NCBI GenBank assembly: GCA_033675265.1
Contig: JAUJYZ010001112.1
Coordinates: forward strand, 140,697-204,696
Length of the DNA stretch: 64,000 nt
Direction: 5' to 3'
Source of the DNA: Actinostola sp. cb2023
Taxonomy: Eukaryota; Cnidaria; Anthozoa; Actiniaria; Actinostolidae
The notes below the pieces were generated by a model, which was given only the letters and a program-made list of their open reading frames with translations, searched no databases and was not told where the DNA came from. Each line of letters begins with the position of its first letter. The first letter of the stretch is position 1. A program made the position numbers and the translations under genes. Shown piece by piece: positions 21,801-34,500 of this stretch.

Positions 21801-22923
21801 TTAATGATTCCTACTTCATATTAAATTATAATATAAATGGATCAATAATTAGTCATAAATAACGGATAAAATTGTATTTTAGCAAACGCAAGACAAACGC
21901 AGAGTCCATTTTACGTTCATTTTTAGCAAACACAAAACAAACGCAGAGTTAATTTTGAGCGAACGCAAAACAAACGCAGAGTTCATATTGCGTTCATTTT
22001 GAGCGAACGCAAAACAAACGCAGAGTTCATTTTGCGTTCATTTTGCGTTTATTTTGACTAAACCCAAAACAAACCCAAAACAAACACAATTGTTCATTTT
22101 GGTATTTTAAAAATGCAAATGAACGTGAGGAGGGTAGTTAGTTCTGGTCGGTACTGTATTATACATAGCTACTGTTGCCTTGGCTTTTATAATCTCTTTC
22201 AAAATGGTGTACTCATTCACTTTTAGATTTTAATAATATTATTTATTTATTATTATTTTAGATTCATTGTGTTTTGTCATTCTTAACACAGGTGCTGTTG
22301 GCATGATTGTGGGCATACTTTTTGCTATGGCTGTTGTTATTGGTCTAATCGCATGCTGTGTGTGCATTGCCAAACGAAAACGTACTGCAGGTTATGTACA
22401 AAGGCAACATGCTGCAGCTACAACAGTGCAATCAACAACAACCACATCTTATCAACCACCACCAGGAGCCACACCCCAGTACCCAATACAGATGCAAGGT
22501 GGACCTCAACCTCAAGGCAGCTACCAACCACCACCTGGAGGCAAGTACCCACCACAACCACCTGGAGGCAGCTACCCACCACCTGGGGGCAGCTACCCAC
22601 CACCACCACCTGGAGGCAATTACCCACAACAACCCCAAGGCAGCTACCCACCACCACCACCTGGAGGCAACTACCCACAACAACCCCAAGGCAGCTACCC
22701 ACCTCCTCAAAGTAGCTACCCACCACAGTCTCAAGGAAGCTACCCACCACCAACTGGTGGCTATCCTCCTCCAAGTGACCCACCTCCACAGTATCCAGGA
22801 CCACCTGCATATCCTCCTCAACCCAATCCACCATATCCGCCTCAGGGTAGTGACAATCAACAGGCTGCACCTCCATATCCTATGTCACAGGATACAAAGG
22901 CTAGCGCCCCTCCTCAGATCTAA
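18775..22923 (+). CDS. CUB-CUB transmembrane receptor with Pro/Gly/Tyr-rich tail, paralog 1
   Basis: Exons: 18775-18808, 19608-19649, 20268-20651, 21041-21490, 22292-22923; all introns phase 1; total 1542 nt, 513 residues, no frame breaks. The signal peptide is split between exons 1 and 2 (MKCFYVSLVCF plus ALLSLEYVILSSAQ). CUB1: VLTSPNYPSNYPSKSTCKWY, KLLGKYCG, RKGFRLEYTAV. CUB2: YIKSPLYPNKYPSNIKCTWY, DVLTIRDGSY, STAGFKIEYTEF. The TM helix GMIVGILFAMAVVIGLIACC is followed by KRKR and a tail of about 170 residues built of GGSYPPP and QQPQGSYPP units. The tail ends with PPQY and PPAY, both PPxY ligands for WW domains, then NPPYPP. A type I surface protein is well supported; ligand and signalling partner are unknown. 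AATAAA at 22922-22927 overlaps the stop codon. Confidence 0.88.
19608..19649 (+). CDS. Exon 2: end of signal peptide
   Basis: A 42-nt micro-exon between TTTTCAG and AAA|GTAAGT encoding ALLSLEYVILSSAQ, phase 1-1. Identical in paralog 2 (28722-28763) and equal in length in paralog 3 (40814-40855). Confidence 0.75.
20268..20651 (+). CDS. Exon 3: CUB domain 1
   Basis: Acceptor ATCCAAG|GC, donor TCAT|GTGAGT. Four cysteines (CGTIYL, CKWY, GSCSSS, KYCG) in CUB spacing. The Asp normally preceding the LxIxD strand is Asn (SHNLQIYDS), so the calcium site may be incomplete. Confidence 0.9.
21041..21490 (+). CDS. Exon 4: CUB domain 2
   Basis: Acceptor TATTGCAG|CT, donor TCAA|GTAAGT. Motifs VCSPFN, CTWYITAS, SCSSYSSQQDVLTIRDGS, KQVC, GKYMWIQFKTNSDNYFTG. 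Ser- and Tyr-rich, with a retained QDVLTIRDG calcium-type strand. Confidence 0.9.
21880..22095. repeat. GCAAACGCAAAACAAACGC tandem repeat in intron 4
   Basis: Four to five irregular units of about 50 bp combining gcaaaacaaacgcagagttc with attttgcgttcattttgagc. The same array is present at 34730-34920 in paralog 2, so it predates the duplication. Confidence 0.8.
22292..22923 (+). CDS. Exon 5: TM helix and repetitive tail
   Basis: Acceptor TTAACACAG|GT. The exon encodes a TM helix, a Cys-rich juxtamembrane CCVCIAKRKR, then a low-complexity tail of GGSYPPP, GGNYPQQ and QGSYPPP units. The C-terminus is more complex: PSDPPPQYPGPPAYPPQPN and PPYPMSQDTKASAPPQI. The antisense frames across this exon are composition shadows. 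Confidence 0.88.
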
Positions 22924-22927
22924 TAAA

Positions 22928-25555
22928 ACTGTGTTGGGGTGTACTCTATACTAATATATAATGGACATGCACAGTACATGTATTCAAACTAACAGGGTGC
23001 TTGCTATATTTAAGCCAGACACCTCTCTCATATCGGACTTAATTAATGCACACCCAACGTGATTTAACCTAAACATGTTTAGGTTAAAATGCACCTAATT
23101 ACAAAAGGGTCAAACTATACCTGCCAGGATTTACACTGTGAGAGATAAAGGACAGTTTAGATCACATGTTGCACTAAAGGCATTGTAGATAACGTTTGAA
23201 ACCTGACTGATGGGCACCTTTCTTCACTCAGCATAATAAATTTTCTCTCTCCTTTCTGCACAGCATTGTGATGCAGTGGGTAGACATCAAAAAAACAAAT
23301 TATGTTGTCAAACATTTTTTATTTACCAAACAAAAGCCATGGAATTACCAGTTGTTTTTTCTTATTTTCTCAAGTTGAAACCAAAAATTTGCAATGATTG
23401 AGCTTTTAAAAAAAAAACACAAAACGACGAGTCATCCAATTTTGTCTACAATAAGGAAGAAAACTAAAAGAAAACTAAGTTTTCTCCATCACATTCAACC
23501 GTTCTTTGAGTTCTATATACCGGTAGCTACAAATATTTTCTCAAATACTGATCCAGAAGCGATAACTGTATATAAGTTATTATGGTTTTATACTCGATCA
23601 CAAAACGATTCTCTAGTAAAATGATATCAAAAAGAAAATATGCATGTCTCAAAAACGTCCATCGTTTTTATACATTCTTGTTGAGAAAAACTGAAAAGAT
23701 TCAAAAATACGACAAAAATATTTGGCTATACCTGACTTTGTGCTCATAATTCATCAAGTTGTCAAATATTTCACTCGAAAAAGTTTTTAATTAATTTTCT
23801 TGTGTTCTCCCAACATCCCGCGTGCAGTTTGTAGAAGAGAATATAAACACTGGAAAATGTGTTGTAATTTTGCTTATTAATATACATGTATACCGGTATA
23901 TTAATTAACCTTGTTTGCATGTTCAGTCCAACCGTAATTAAGTTTTGGATCCTTGTTTTTCTTATCACTTTTTTATGGCCCATGTGCAGTGAAAAAAACT
24001 GCAGTGAAAAAAACTTGGTCCATAAGTGATAACTTATGGTATGGACGTACTCACACTTGGTTAATATACACCGGGCCTATTCCAAATATCGTTGTCTGGG
24101 CCGAAAGCAACGACATGCTCAAAGCACTTTGGGAATCTCCTAATTAATTAATTTATCCGTGGTACTTGAGTAGTTCATCCCTAGAAGCATTGAATAGCAA
24201 TCATTTAATTGGAACTACCGGTATTCGGCCATTTGAAAATGCATGTTGTCAAAATGTCTATGGATGAAGATCAGCTTGTTGCTTTTGGTGGGGACAATGT
24301 AGGGTGAGGGCTTTCATTGAAATTCAAGCCCAGATATCTCTGTCTTGAAGTTCGATGAAAGTCTGAGCCTGTAGTTTTGAACTGGTTTTTAAAATAACCA
24401 CGCCCCAATTATATTGTTTTAGTGGAAGATAATTATGAAGTTGAAGTGTACATAATAAATAATTATCAGTCAGACAATGCATAATTAATAGAACCGCGAT
24501 CCTCGGCTTTGAAAATGTAGGTCTTACATGGTCTGGATTTCACGTCTGGGGTGTGGTGGGTTTTTAAATTATAATAGTTATTTTACAGTGGTAGAATAGC
24601 ATTATAGTTGCTCAATTATTTCAGTGAAATGTACAGACTGCAGTGTTTAATTAAATTTGGAAGTTCACATTGTAAGTGAAGGTGTATGGTCATTGTTAAA
24701 TATATATCTAGAGAGGCAGGTTAATTGGTGGAAATGGTTATCAGCCTAGCTATATAGTCAATAAAATCGAGGATCGGAAATCCAATCGGGGGAGTGGGGT
24801 GGGGGTCATGGGTCAAAAATTTAATTCTAAGCTCGATCATTACAAATTCATGAGCAATAAATTGGTCCAATCAAGTTTGTCCAATCGGTCACATGCATGG
24901 ATCTTTATAACCCGATAAAACACTGATTTATCTATACACCGAATCGAAATATGGCATCCAATTTGAACTGCGACCATTGTTCTGGATGACTAGCCTCGTG
25001 TTCACATGGAAACAAAAGCGTTTTCACATGAATAAGAGACTCGTTAGTCCAGAACAATAGTTATATTCAAATTGGTCGCCATATTTCAATTTGGTGTATA
25101 TGACTTATAAAGACACTGATGTTTTTTTATTCATCAGACTGATTGCCTGTATAAACACAGCTAGGTCATGCAAAGTTCTCAATTAGTTTCGGATCATTGA
25201 CTGGACCTTTGCATAGCACCGACAGCATGTTGCGATTATCCTTAAGGCTTAATTCTTGATCCTACAAATGCAAGACCCTGGCCTGCACATGACATTGTCT
25301 TCTAGCATTATTTGCTTAGAATTCATGTACATGTAATACTGTTTTAGATGGAATTTTAGATGTTTAAACTTCTAAAGGCGAGGATCTTTATATGCTGATA
25401 AAACACGGTCACTTGTTTATTTATTTTTGCCAAAAAAAATTGTCTCCCTACATATTCCCTCCTCGTCCGTGCCCCTCCCTCTCCATCCCTGACCGTTCCC
25501 TTCTCAGACGGTCAGCGGTCCTCCAACCACCGCTTACTGTTGTTGATGAATTTTA
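22928..25555. other. Intergenic region between CUB paralogs 1 and 2
   Basis: AT-rich; no supported coding. It contains an inverted-repeat element at about 24936-25099 (tacaccgaatcgaaatatgg against its imperfect complement; inner arms at ccattgttctggatgac) and a short duplicated patch aactgcagtgaaaaaaact near 23998-24015. Confidence 0.5.
24936..25099. mobile_element. Inverted-repeat element
   Basis: Imperfect arms of about 55 bp: tacaccgaatcgaaatatgg through ccattgttctggatgac, matched by gttagtccagaacaatag through ccatatttcaatttggtgta. No coding. Confidence 0.7.
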
Positions 25556-25578
25556 GCGGCTGCAAAGTACAGGCAGAG

Positions 25579-28500
25579 ATGAAGGGATTTTACGTTTCAT
25601 TGGTTTGTTTTGGTAAGTTTTTGATCGATCTATACAAATGGGGACTCATTTTGTCGAACATCAATCGATATTTTTGTCGATTTCTTTCAAAACGTACTTC
25701 AAATTCACCACAGACGTCTTCGATCGAGTTGAAAGGCGATGCACGACGTACGCCCGGGATCGGGATGCACGAAAACAAGCTCCACGTACGTCACCATGAA
25801 TGCAATTTGATAATATAAGCTTACAGTATTTGACATAAAAGTCATAAAACAACTATTAAACGTTTCCCAAGTGTGGTTCAGACGTTTCAGGGATTTTCAA
25901 ATTCGAAGAAACTCACCGACTTATTTCATTGTGGAAAGATTTTTTTTTTTTTTTTTTTGGGACCGAAGGGAAACAGTAAGCTTATGTTTTGTACATATGC
26001 ACATGTGGTCTCGAGACCGTCGAATTGTTTCCCGAGGCAAAGCCTGCTCAAGCATTTCTTAAAGGGGGACTAGTAACTTACGTAAATCGTTCAAGGTTTG
26101 ATTTAGCTGAAACTTCACTGAAATATTCTCAAAGACCCATACACTCACTGGTTAATGTTTTTCTCAAAAATTCCAATGGAAAGTAATACATTTTTATGAA
26201 TCTCTAGAGGTGCCAGTGACGTCACTGACGCAACCCAAACAATCATCACAGCTTCGCTCCATACATTTCTTCATGTTTAATGTCTTGAACTATTTTATTT
26301 CTATGAAGCTAAACGTTTGTGTGAAGGAGTTTTCTTTACTTTGTATGTGCTTAGGATTGATTGTTTGACTAGTTTTCTTCAGTGCAGAGCTGTTATCTGA
26401 ACAAACCGTTCAGATATTTTGATCACAAAATACAAAGAAATGTATGGAGCTGAGTTTGGGTTAAGTCAGTGACGTCACTGGCATCTCTAAAGATTCATAA
26501 AAATGTATTACTTCCCATTTGAATTTTTGAGAAAAAAATTAACCAGTGATTGTATGGGTCTTTGAGATTATTTAAGTGAAGTTTCAGCTAAATCAAATTT
26601 TGAACGATTTACGTACTATAGTCCTCCTTTAAGGGTGGACTAACATATTTCGTTACTATGCAACCGCGTTGCTATGGGGTTTTACATGTCTTCAATTCTT
26701 TAGCTTTGTTGAGGATTTTTTCTGAAATTTTGATATTTTATAGCCTTGTTAAACATCCTACTTCTCTCTAGGGGTTTTAAATTTCGTTTTAGCAGAAATG
26801 AGCAAGCATACAATTTATGAATTGAAAGTCATAAAATTCGCGCATCTCCTGCTTGGGTACAACAGGAAAATCAAAACGTCTTTGCTGCATAATAATTGTT
26901 ATGCCAAATGATAGAATAGAGAACTGTCTAAACATTTTCGTAGGATTCTTTTCCGAAATCCATCAATTCAATGCTGAAAAAGAACGGTAAATTTAACAAG
27001 ACTTCACTGCGCATGCGCAGATTCTCGTTTTCAAAAACCTTCAAAATGTTCGAGCACGTTCACTGAGGGTTATTTTTTTCTAACCTAGAATATCAACAAC
27101 GACCTTAGAAGTCAACATTGCTGAGCATGCTTTTTCAAAACTGAAGACAATATGACAAGTTATGGAATTTAATCCTTAAAAACAGCTCGAAAAACGTCCA
27201 TAAAAAAATCATTTTTCATTTAAATACCAAATCCATGCTCAGTTGTCTGCTCCTTGTGTTGTAGAACAAGTGTATAATCATAGATTTACAGTATCTTATA
27301 AATCCTTGGAAAAAAAGAGCATTTTCTGTTTTGATGACGTCATTGTGACGTAATTTGGTGACGTCATGCTCTGACAAAGCTTTCTTCCTTACAATCACTT
27401 CCTATAAGTCCCTTCTCTTCTAGCTTTGAAATTTACGATTTTTTTGAGGTTTCAAATTTTCCTTAGCAACAGTCGAAATAAATATGTTAGTCCACCCTTA
27501 ACTATCTTCATTTTCCAAATATCTCCTTCCAGTTTTTACCTATGAATATTTGATGTTTGGACATAAAGTGACATCTGGGGAAGTTAACATTTTTGGCTTT
27601 TGGCACAGGCAGCACAACCATTGCTTTTGAGGCTATTTTTAAATAATAAATATATTTGCGCATCTTTTTTTGATGGATTTTCTGTGGTAGAGCGCGCACG
27701 CGATACGTTGGGTTCCCTGTGCATAGAAACGTATGATGTTGGGCTCCCTGTGCGTGTCCCGCAAGAAGTGCCCACACAAGTGTATTGTTTCAATATACAA
27801 TGTACTGCGGGACGCGCACAGAGAGCCCAACATTATACCTTACTCAACACAGGAACCCAATATAATACGTATTGCGTGCACACGCTCTACCACAGGAAAC
27901 CATCAAAAAAAGACATGCGAATATAAATGTATTTATACAGATTTATATTTATTATTAAATAGCCTCAAAAGCAATGGTTCGGCTGCCTGTGCTTGTGCTG
28001 GCCATGTGACCTCAAGATGAGGAAAATAGTAATTTTGAAATGGGGTGACAGTTTTCATTCATTCCAAAAATCTTTTGATGTGAACTTGCTTAACAAGACT
28101 GATCTAAGCTAAAATTCTACATTCACTGCACAATTCAATCCTAGAATTGACATTTCCATGATTTTTTCTAGTTCATTCCTTCAACAAGACGCTCACTGAG
28201 CGTTCACTCATGCCCTGGTGCAATTGCATTCTGAAATGGTACATGTACTGACAACAACTTTTAGCCAGCTGCATGGCACCACTGTCTTTGTGAAATCACC
28301 TCACTCCTCTAAGTTTTTTTAGTAGATTAATTGCCTCTTAACCCAATATTCTGGGTTAATGATGCCAGCCTATGGGCTCCTGTAGTTGAAATGCCTCCAA
28401 GAAAACACTTATAAATCAATATCTACCAGATTTGAGCTAACATATTCGTTTGATGAACGAGCTGTCGAAAACACAACAAGCATTACTGGAAATTAAGAGT

Positions 28501-31500
28501 GAGTCCTTGGTACTTTCGAACAGCAGAAATTCCAGTGTTAACCACTTGGAATCTGAAAATGCTACATTATGTTTAACATCCGAAAATAGCTAAAATCCAT
28601 GTAAACACTCTGGATGGGTTAATTAATTAACCCACTATCTCTAATACGCCCTGGTCAATGCTTGACTTGGAAATTGTGGTACTTACTTAATTGATACAAT
28701 TTGTGTCTAATTTATTTTCAGCATTGTTGAGTTTGGAATATGTCATCCTTTCATCAGCCCAAAGTAAGTTAATTAGGCTCAATTTCCAGCCGTTTTAGGG
28801 GTGACACCCCTAAAATCGCTGGAAATCAAGCCCAAAAGTACATTGTAAGTCTGGGATATTCAAAATCATTCTGATCTACAGTTACCTGAGACGAGTTCAT
28901 TGGGACACTTACATTTTACACAATGTTTCCAAAGTCTGTGATTGATAGAGACTTGAAATTCGTCCCCTCCCCCTCCCCCCCACAAACAATGTTGATTCTC
29001 CCAGAACACTTTCGAAGTTGACATGCAGCCGTGGACACCAACATTGTTTGGTGGGGGAGAGGGGGAGGGGGTAGGAAGCCCAAAGTAAAGTTTGTGATGA
29101 TATTGACGATTGGGTACCCTTTGTCCCTATATATCCAATCTCTGGTTGTAGATACAAGCTGGCATGAATTGTGACTCAAAGACAAATATATAATAGATTG
29201 AATAAAAGCAAAGGACAAATTAAATAATTGTAGTGTACATGTGTGGTTTTATGAAGTGCACGTGTTTGGAGTGGGAGGGTTCGGGAGGGAGATTGGGGGT
29301 TGGTCGGGGGGGGGGGGGGGGGGGGATTGGTGGGGGAGGGGTAATTAATAATAATTTATTAATCTCTTGTATTGCACACGCATACAAATAATGACCAGCT
29401 GTGCATTACAATTTAAGTTAAAGTGCTACTTAGACGAAAAATTAGCTGAAACTTCACTGAAATAATCTCAAAGAGACATACAATTACTGGTTAATGTGTT
29501 TTCTCAAAATTCCTATGGGAAGTATTCCATTTTTATGAATCTTTAGAAGTGTCAGTGAGGTCATCTACTCAACCTTAACAATCAACACAGCTTCGCTCCA
29601 TACATTTCTTTGTGTTTAGTTTCTTGAATTATTTTATTTCTATGAAGCTAAAAGTTTGGGTGAAGGAGTTTTCTTGCATTATTTGTGCTTAGGATTGATT
29701 GTCTGACCAGTTGTCTTCAATGCAGAGCTGTTATCTGAACAAAACATTGAGAGTATTTTGACTCACAAAATACAAAGAAATGTATAGAGCTGAATGTTGG
29801 GTTGAGTAGATGACGTCATTGACTCCTCTAAAGATTCATAAAAATATAGTACTTCCCTCTGGAATATCGAAAAAAAGATTGTAACTAGTTATTATTAGAC
29901 CCTTGATGAATTATTCAATGAAGTTTCAGCTTAATTAAAAATTATAAGTACATGTACATACTATTTTAATATATTGTACATGTGAATTAAAAGTATTGTA
30001 TCTCACATTGTTGGCCATCACCTGTACATCACCTGTACCCCAGCAGCGTTGGCTGGTCATGCAATAGTAGTTTTCCCATTGAAGTTTAAAACTTATTTTA
30101 GACAGTGAATATAGAGTTTCACCTCTGTGATTGGTCGAGCGACCAGTGATTATGAGACGATAAGCACTGCTCCAGAGCGGAAGTAAAATCACCCAAGCGA
30201 AAGTACCAATAAACGTTTTTTTTAATCCTGAATTTCGTCTTTTCTTTGATATTCAACTCTAAAATTACATTTTATCGGATTTTGGGCTTCCTGTGGTATG
30301 CGCGACACCACAGGTAACCCGCCAAAAGGATGAAATTCAAAGTCGATTTTCCCACTCAATTTGTGAAAATCTGAAACTATTTCTTCACTCAAGTATATTA
30401 CATCGTATCTCTAGAGCTATCTATGGTCTGAATTCTGTTACAAACAGAAATCTAGAAGTAGGTAAAAACGATCATTGAAATGTGGGGCTTCCTGTGGGTG
30501 TGCTCAACGATTGAAACGCCAGAAATTCGGTTAACATTCAACCTAAATACAGCAAGTTAAAGTTTTCTCTAGCTTCCTATATGTAGATATTTCGTATTTC
30601 TAAGTAATATTTGTCTCAATGTTTAAGCTTTGAAAATTTTCGATTTTCAATAATTTATTATTCACCTCAGGCTCAGTGATTATGGTGAATATTTACCTCC
30701 ACTTCATCTCCAACTGTGAATATTCACCGATAATCACTTTGCCAAAATAATTGTTAATTATTAATTTGACTCTTTATTTTTTATCATATCCAAGGTTCAT
30801 GTGGCTCAATATATCTGAATGCTCAATCAAGCATGAGAAAGGTTTTAACAAGTCCAAACTATCCTTCTAATTATCCTTCCTCGTCGCTATGCAAATGGTA
30901 TATTACAGCCCCTGTTGGCTACGTGGTACAGCTCAAATTTACAGACTTTGATACTTATGGAAGTTATGGCTCAGCTGGATCCTGCTTAGGCTCTTCTCAT
31001 ACTCTACAGATTTATGATTCAAACAATGAGTTTAATTCAAAACTTCTTGGAAAGTACTGTGGCAAGTATATTCCAGCAAATGTGGTGTCCACTTCCAAGT
31101 ACCTGTTACTTAAATTTACAAGTAGCTTTTACTCTACAAGAAAAGGTTTCAGACTGGAATACACTGCAATTGAAAACCGAGGTGAGTACAGTCATATCTT
31201 CAGACAACACATCACATTATTGTTGTACATTAAGAGGATATTTATTTGAACATCGAGTAATATCCGCGAAAAGCGCCAAAAACAGGCGCTTTTGAACAGT
31301 TTGACTTTCGAATTTCGCTTTGGATTAACACTCTAATTTTATTTTAACTAAGCACAAACTATTAAAAACAAAGTAAATTGTCTGTTTAAAGCTGTTTTAG
31401 CGTTGTACAAAGCCATTTTCCTGCTTTTTGTTTCAAATTTGAGCTAATTCAGGGGAAAACATCAGCAATAATAGTAAATATCAGGAGGGGTTAATGGTAT

Positions 31501-34500
31501 CTGTTCTGTGAAATAACTGTTCTACCAGTACTTTCCTGGAAAATCTAAAATGAGTTTCGCATTTGATTATTTGTATAAAATTATGAAATATACAGAATAT
31601 ATATTAGGTTATATGGATAGGAAATGTTTTTGTTCCTGGGAATTGTTTTATTTTATAAATAGTACCTTATTTAAGTCCTTTTTTTGTTTTGTTTTGTTGT
31701 TTTTTTTGGTTAGAAAATATTCTCTCTCCTGGGAAAAATTTCTGATATTTTCTCTCCTGGGAATTTTTTTTCTGGGAAGACTTCTGGCTGGGTGAATAGA
31801 ACAGATGTTATTGTGCCAGGGGACCACTAACCCCTCCTGAAATATACAGATCTAGCCCATGTGGACACGTTTCAAATCAAATTTTCACTTTGGATTAACA
31901 CTCTAATTTCACTTTTACCGGTCAAAAACCATCCCAAATAGCTTGAACTCTTTCCTAAAGCAGTTTTAGCCTTGTATAAAACGTATTCTCCATGCTATTG
32001 GTTTTTGGCGCTCAATACGCGCGTTCGTAAAAATTCTCCTCTTAATGTATATTAGTTAATTGTAACGGCCGGTATATATGGTCCAAAGTACATACCAGTA
32101 TAATAGAAAGGAAGACCAAGGTGTGTTTTTGAAATGGCAAACATGCAGAATAACAAAACAACCAATATACCATTTGTGTACAAAGGCATTTATGCCACAG
32201 GCAACTATATATAAATACCCTGGGTTCCATGCAGAGGCAATTTCACCCTTGCTCAGACCATGATTGTTTAAATACCTTTGGGTACACATACAATGTACAC
32301 GTAGTACGGTAAGACAATAATATTGTGTACATTTATAATTTGATTTTAAAAGTCGATCCTCTGTTTTATATTGCAGCTGAAGACTATTCTGTTTGTTCAC
32401 CATTTAACTCGGCAAATACCAACAAATATATCAGGCTACGAACCTCTGGTGGCACTAAATACATCAAAAGTCCCCTCTATCCTAACAAGTACCCTAGCAA
32501 TATCAAGTGTACTTGGCACATCACCGCATTCTCAAGCTCAAAGAGAATTAAGCTCACAATATCTGACGTGAAGATATATAATTATAACTATTCATGTTCA
32601 AGCTACAGTTCACAAGATGTCTTGACTATACGAGATGGTTCGTCTTCTTACAGCACATTGTTGAAACAAATGTGTAGCGGAAACTATTCGTCTACAACAG
32701 TAACTTCTACAGGCAAATACATGTGGATTCAATTCAAGACCAATAGTGACAACTACTTTACTGGGAGTACAGCAGGGTTTAAAATAGAGTACACTGAGTT
32801 TGATGTATCGTCCTCAAGTAAGTGAAACAGTAGATTTTTATTTTGTTTGTACTTATAACAAAAATATATTTGTGACGTGACTAATAGTTTCTGACCTTAA
32901 TTGTTTTGTTATCCAGTTGAACGCATGATTCAGTACATAAAATACAGGGAACCCAATTTGATGATATATTTTTAGTTCGCTCTACCACAGGAAACCCATA
33001 AAAAGCAACATGCACATACAAATATATCTTTGTTTATTACAATATATTTATTAGCCTCAGAAGAAATGGTTGAGATGCTTGTTGTGTCAATCTACAAATT
33101 AATGATTCCTACTTCATATTAAACAAGACGCTCAATGAGCGTACACTCGGGCTTATGACAAGGACAATGTCAGTTGCGTGAGGAGGGACATGACAATGAC
33201 TGACAGTTGCGTGACGAGGGAGACTATATATATATGTGTCGGTGAGCATAGATAAAAATCTCCGAATCGTACTTCCGTAGCATGTACTTGGAACGTCCAG
33301 TTGAGGTTCATATTCATGGTCATACGGTTCTGATAACGTCTTTGGTTTCTTCGTTATCGCAGAGGAAAGTTCAACTTCGTATCTTTTAAACATCCAATTG
33401 ATTCAGACTACGGTATGATGTGACAAAGCTCGACCAATCTGCTGTCTCTGCCTATACATTGAAAGATCTTGTTCGATTTATCTCGAAATCAGAAAGGAAT
33501 TATCGATTAAAAATCAAAAGCTGCTTCTGTTAGATTTAAGATGTGACCTCAAGTGACCTCAAATACGTTTAAAGACGTACGACAGCGTACCTTAAGAGTC
33601 GGAAATCTTTATCTATGAGTCACCGACACAAATATTCTTCCTTGTCACTGAGCGTCTTCTTCTGTAATAGATCCCTAAAATCTAAGGACGTTTTGATTTA
33701 GATTGTATTTTTGCCGTTCACTGCCGGACCTGTTTTGAGCGTGGAAATTCTGTTCTAACAAGGATCACACAACTGTCACAGTCGTACTGAATTTTTCAAA
33801 TGTGGAATAAAATAAACATCCATCGTGATCGAGTTACTGAAAATATTAAACTCGACTGGCTCGATTGTTTGCATGACTTCTGTACATATAGCTTTCTGTC
33901 AATAGATGTAGTTACATCGCTGGTCGTGAGTTTAATTATAAATACTCAAGGACATACGACTGGACTGTACACGTACTATTACAATTAGCAACAAACATGG
34001 CATAGCGAGGTCATGATAGTTTTTGAGTTCATTTCATTTACTTTTCAGTCTCGACTGGCCTGACTGTTTGCATGACTTCTGTACATGTACATATAGCTTT
34101 CTGTCAATAGATGTAGTTACATCGCTGGTCATGAGTTTGATTATAACTAGAATCCTGACCTTTCAATATCTTGAAGATCTCAAACTGCCGAACTATTTCA
34201 AATAATCTAAGATTAAATACTGTATCTACTTGAGTCCTGTATGTCGTTTGTTTAGTGATTAGAGCGGTTTTCCGCGAATTCAGGGAGTTCAATTATAAAT
34301 ACTCAAGGACATAACTGTACACGTACTATTACAATTAGCAACAAAAGGCCTACTCTGGGGTCCAATGTCGCCTAATAACAAACATGACATAGCGAACTAG
34401 AATCCTGACCTTTCGATAGCTTCAAGATCTACAGCTGCTTTCAAAACTAAGATTCAAATCTACTTAAGTCCTGTGTGTCGTTTGTTTTCCCTTATCTGCT

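Noticed and set aside
22353..22954. Overlapping Thr/His-rich plus-strand frames and antisense frames across the proline-rich tail (and the same at 35510-36121)
   Set aside because: Shadows of the real tail-coding frame, which is continuous with the TM helix and CUB exons.
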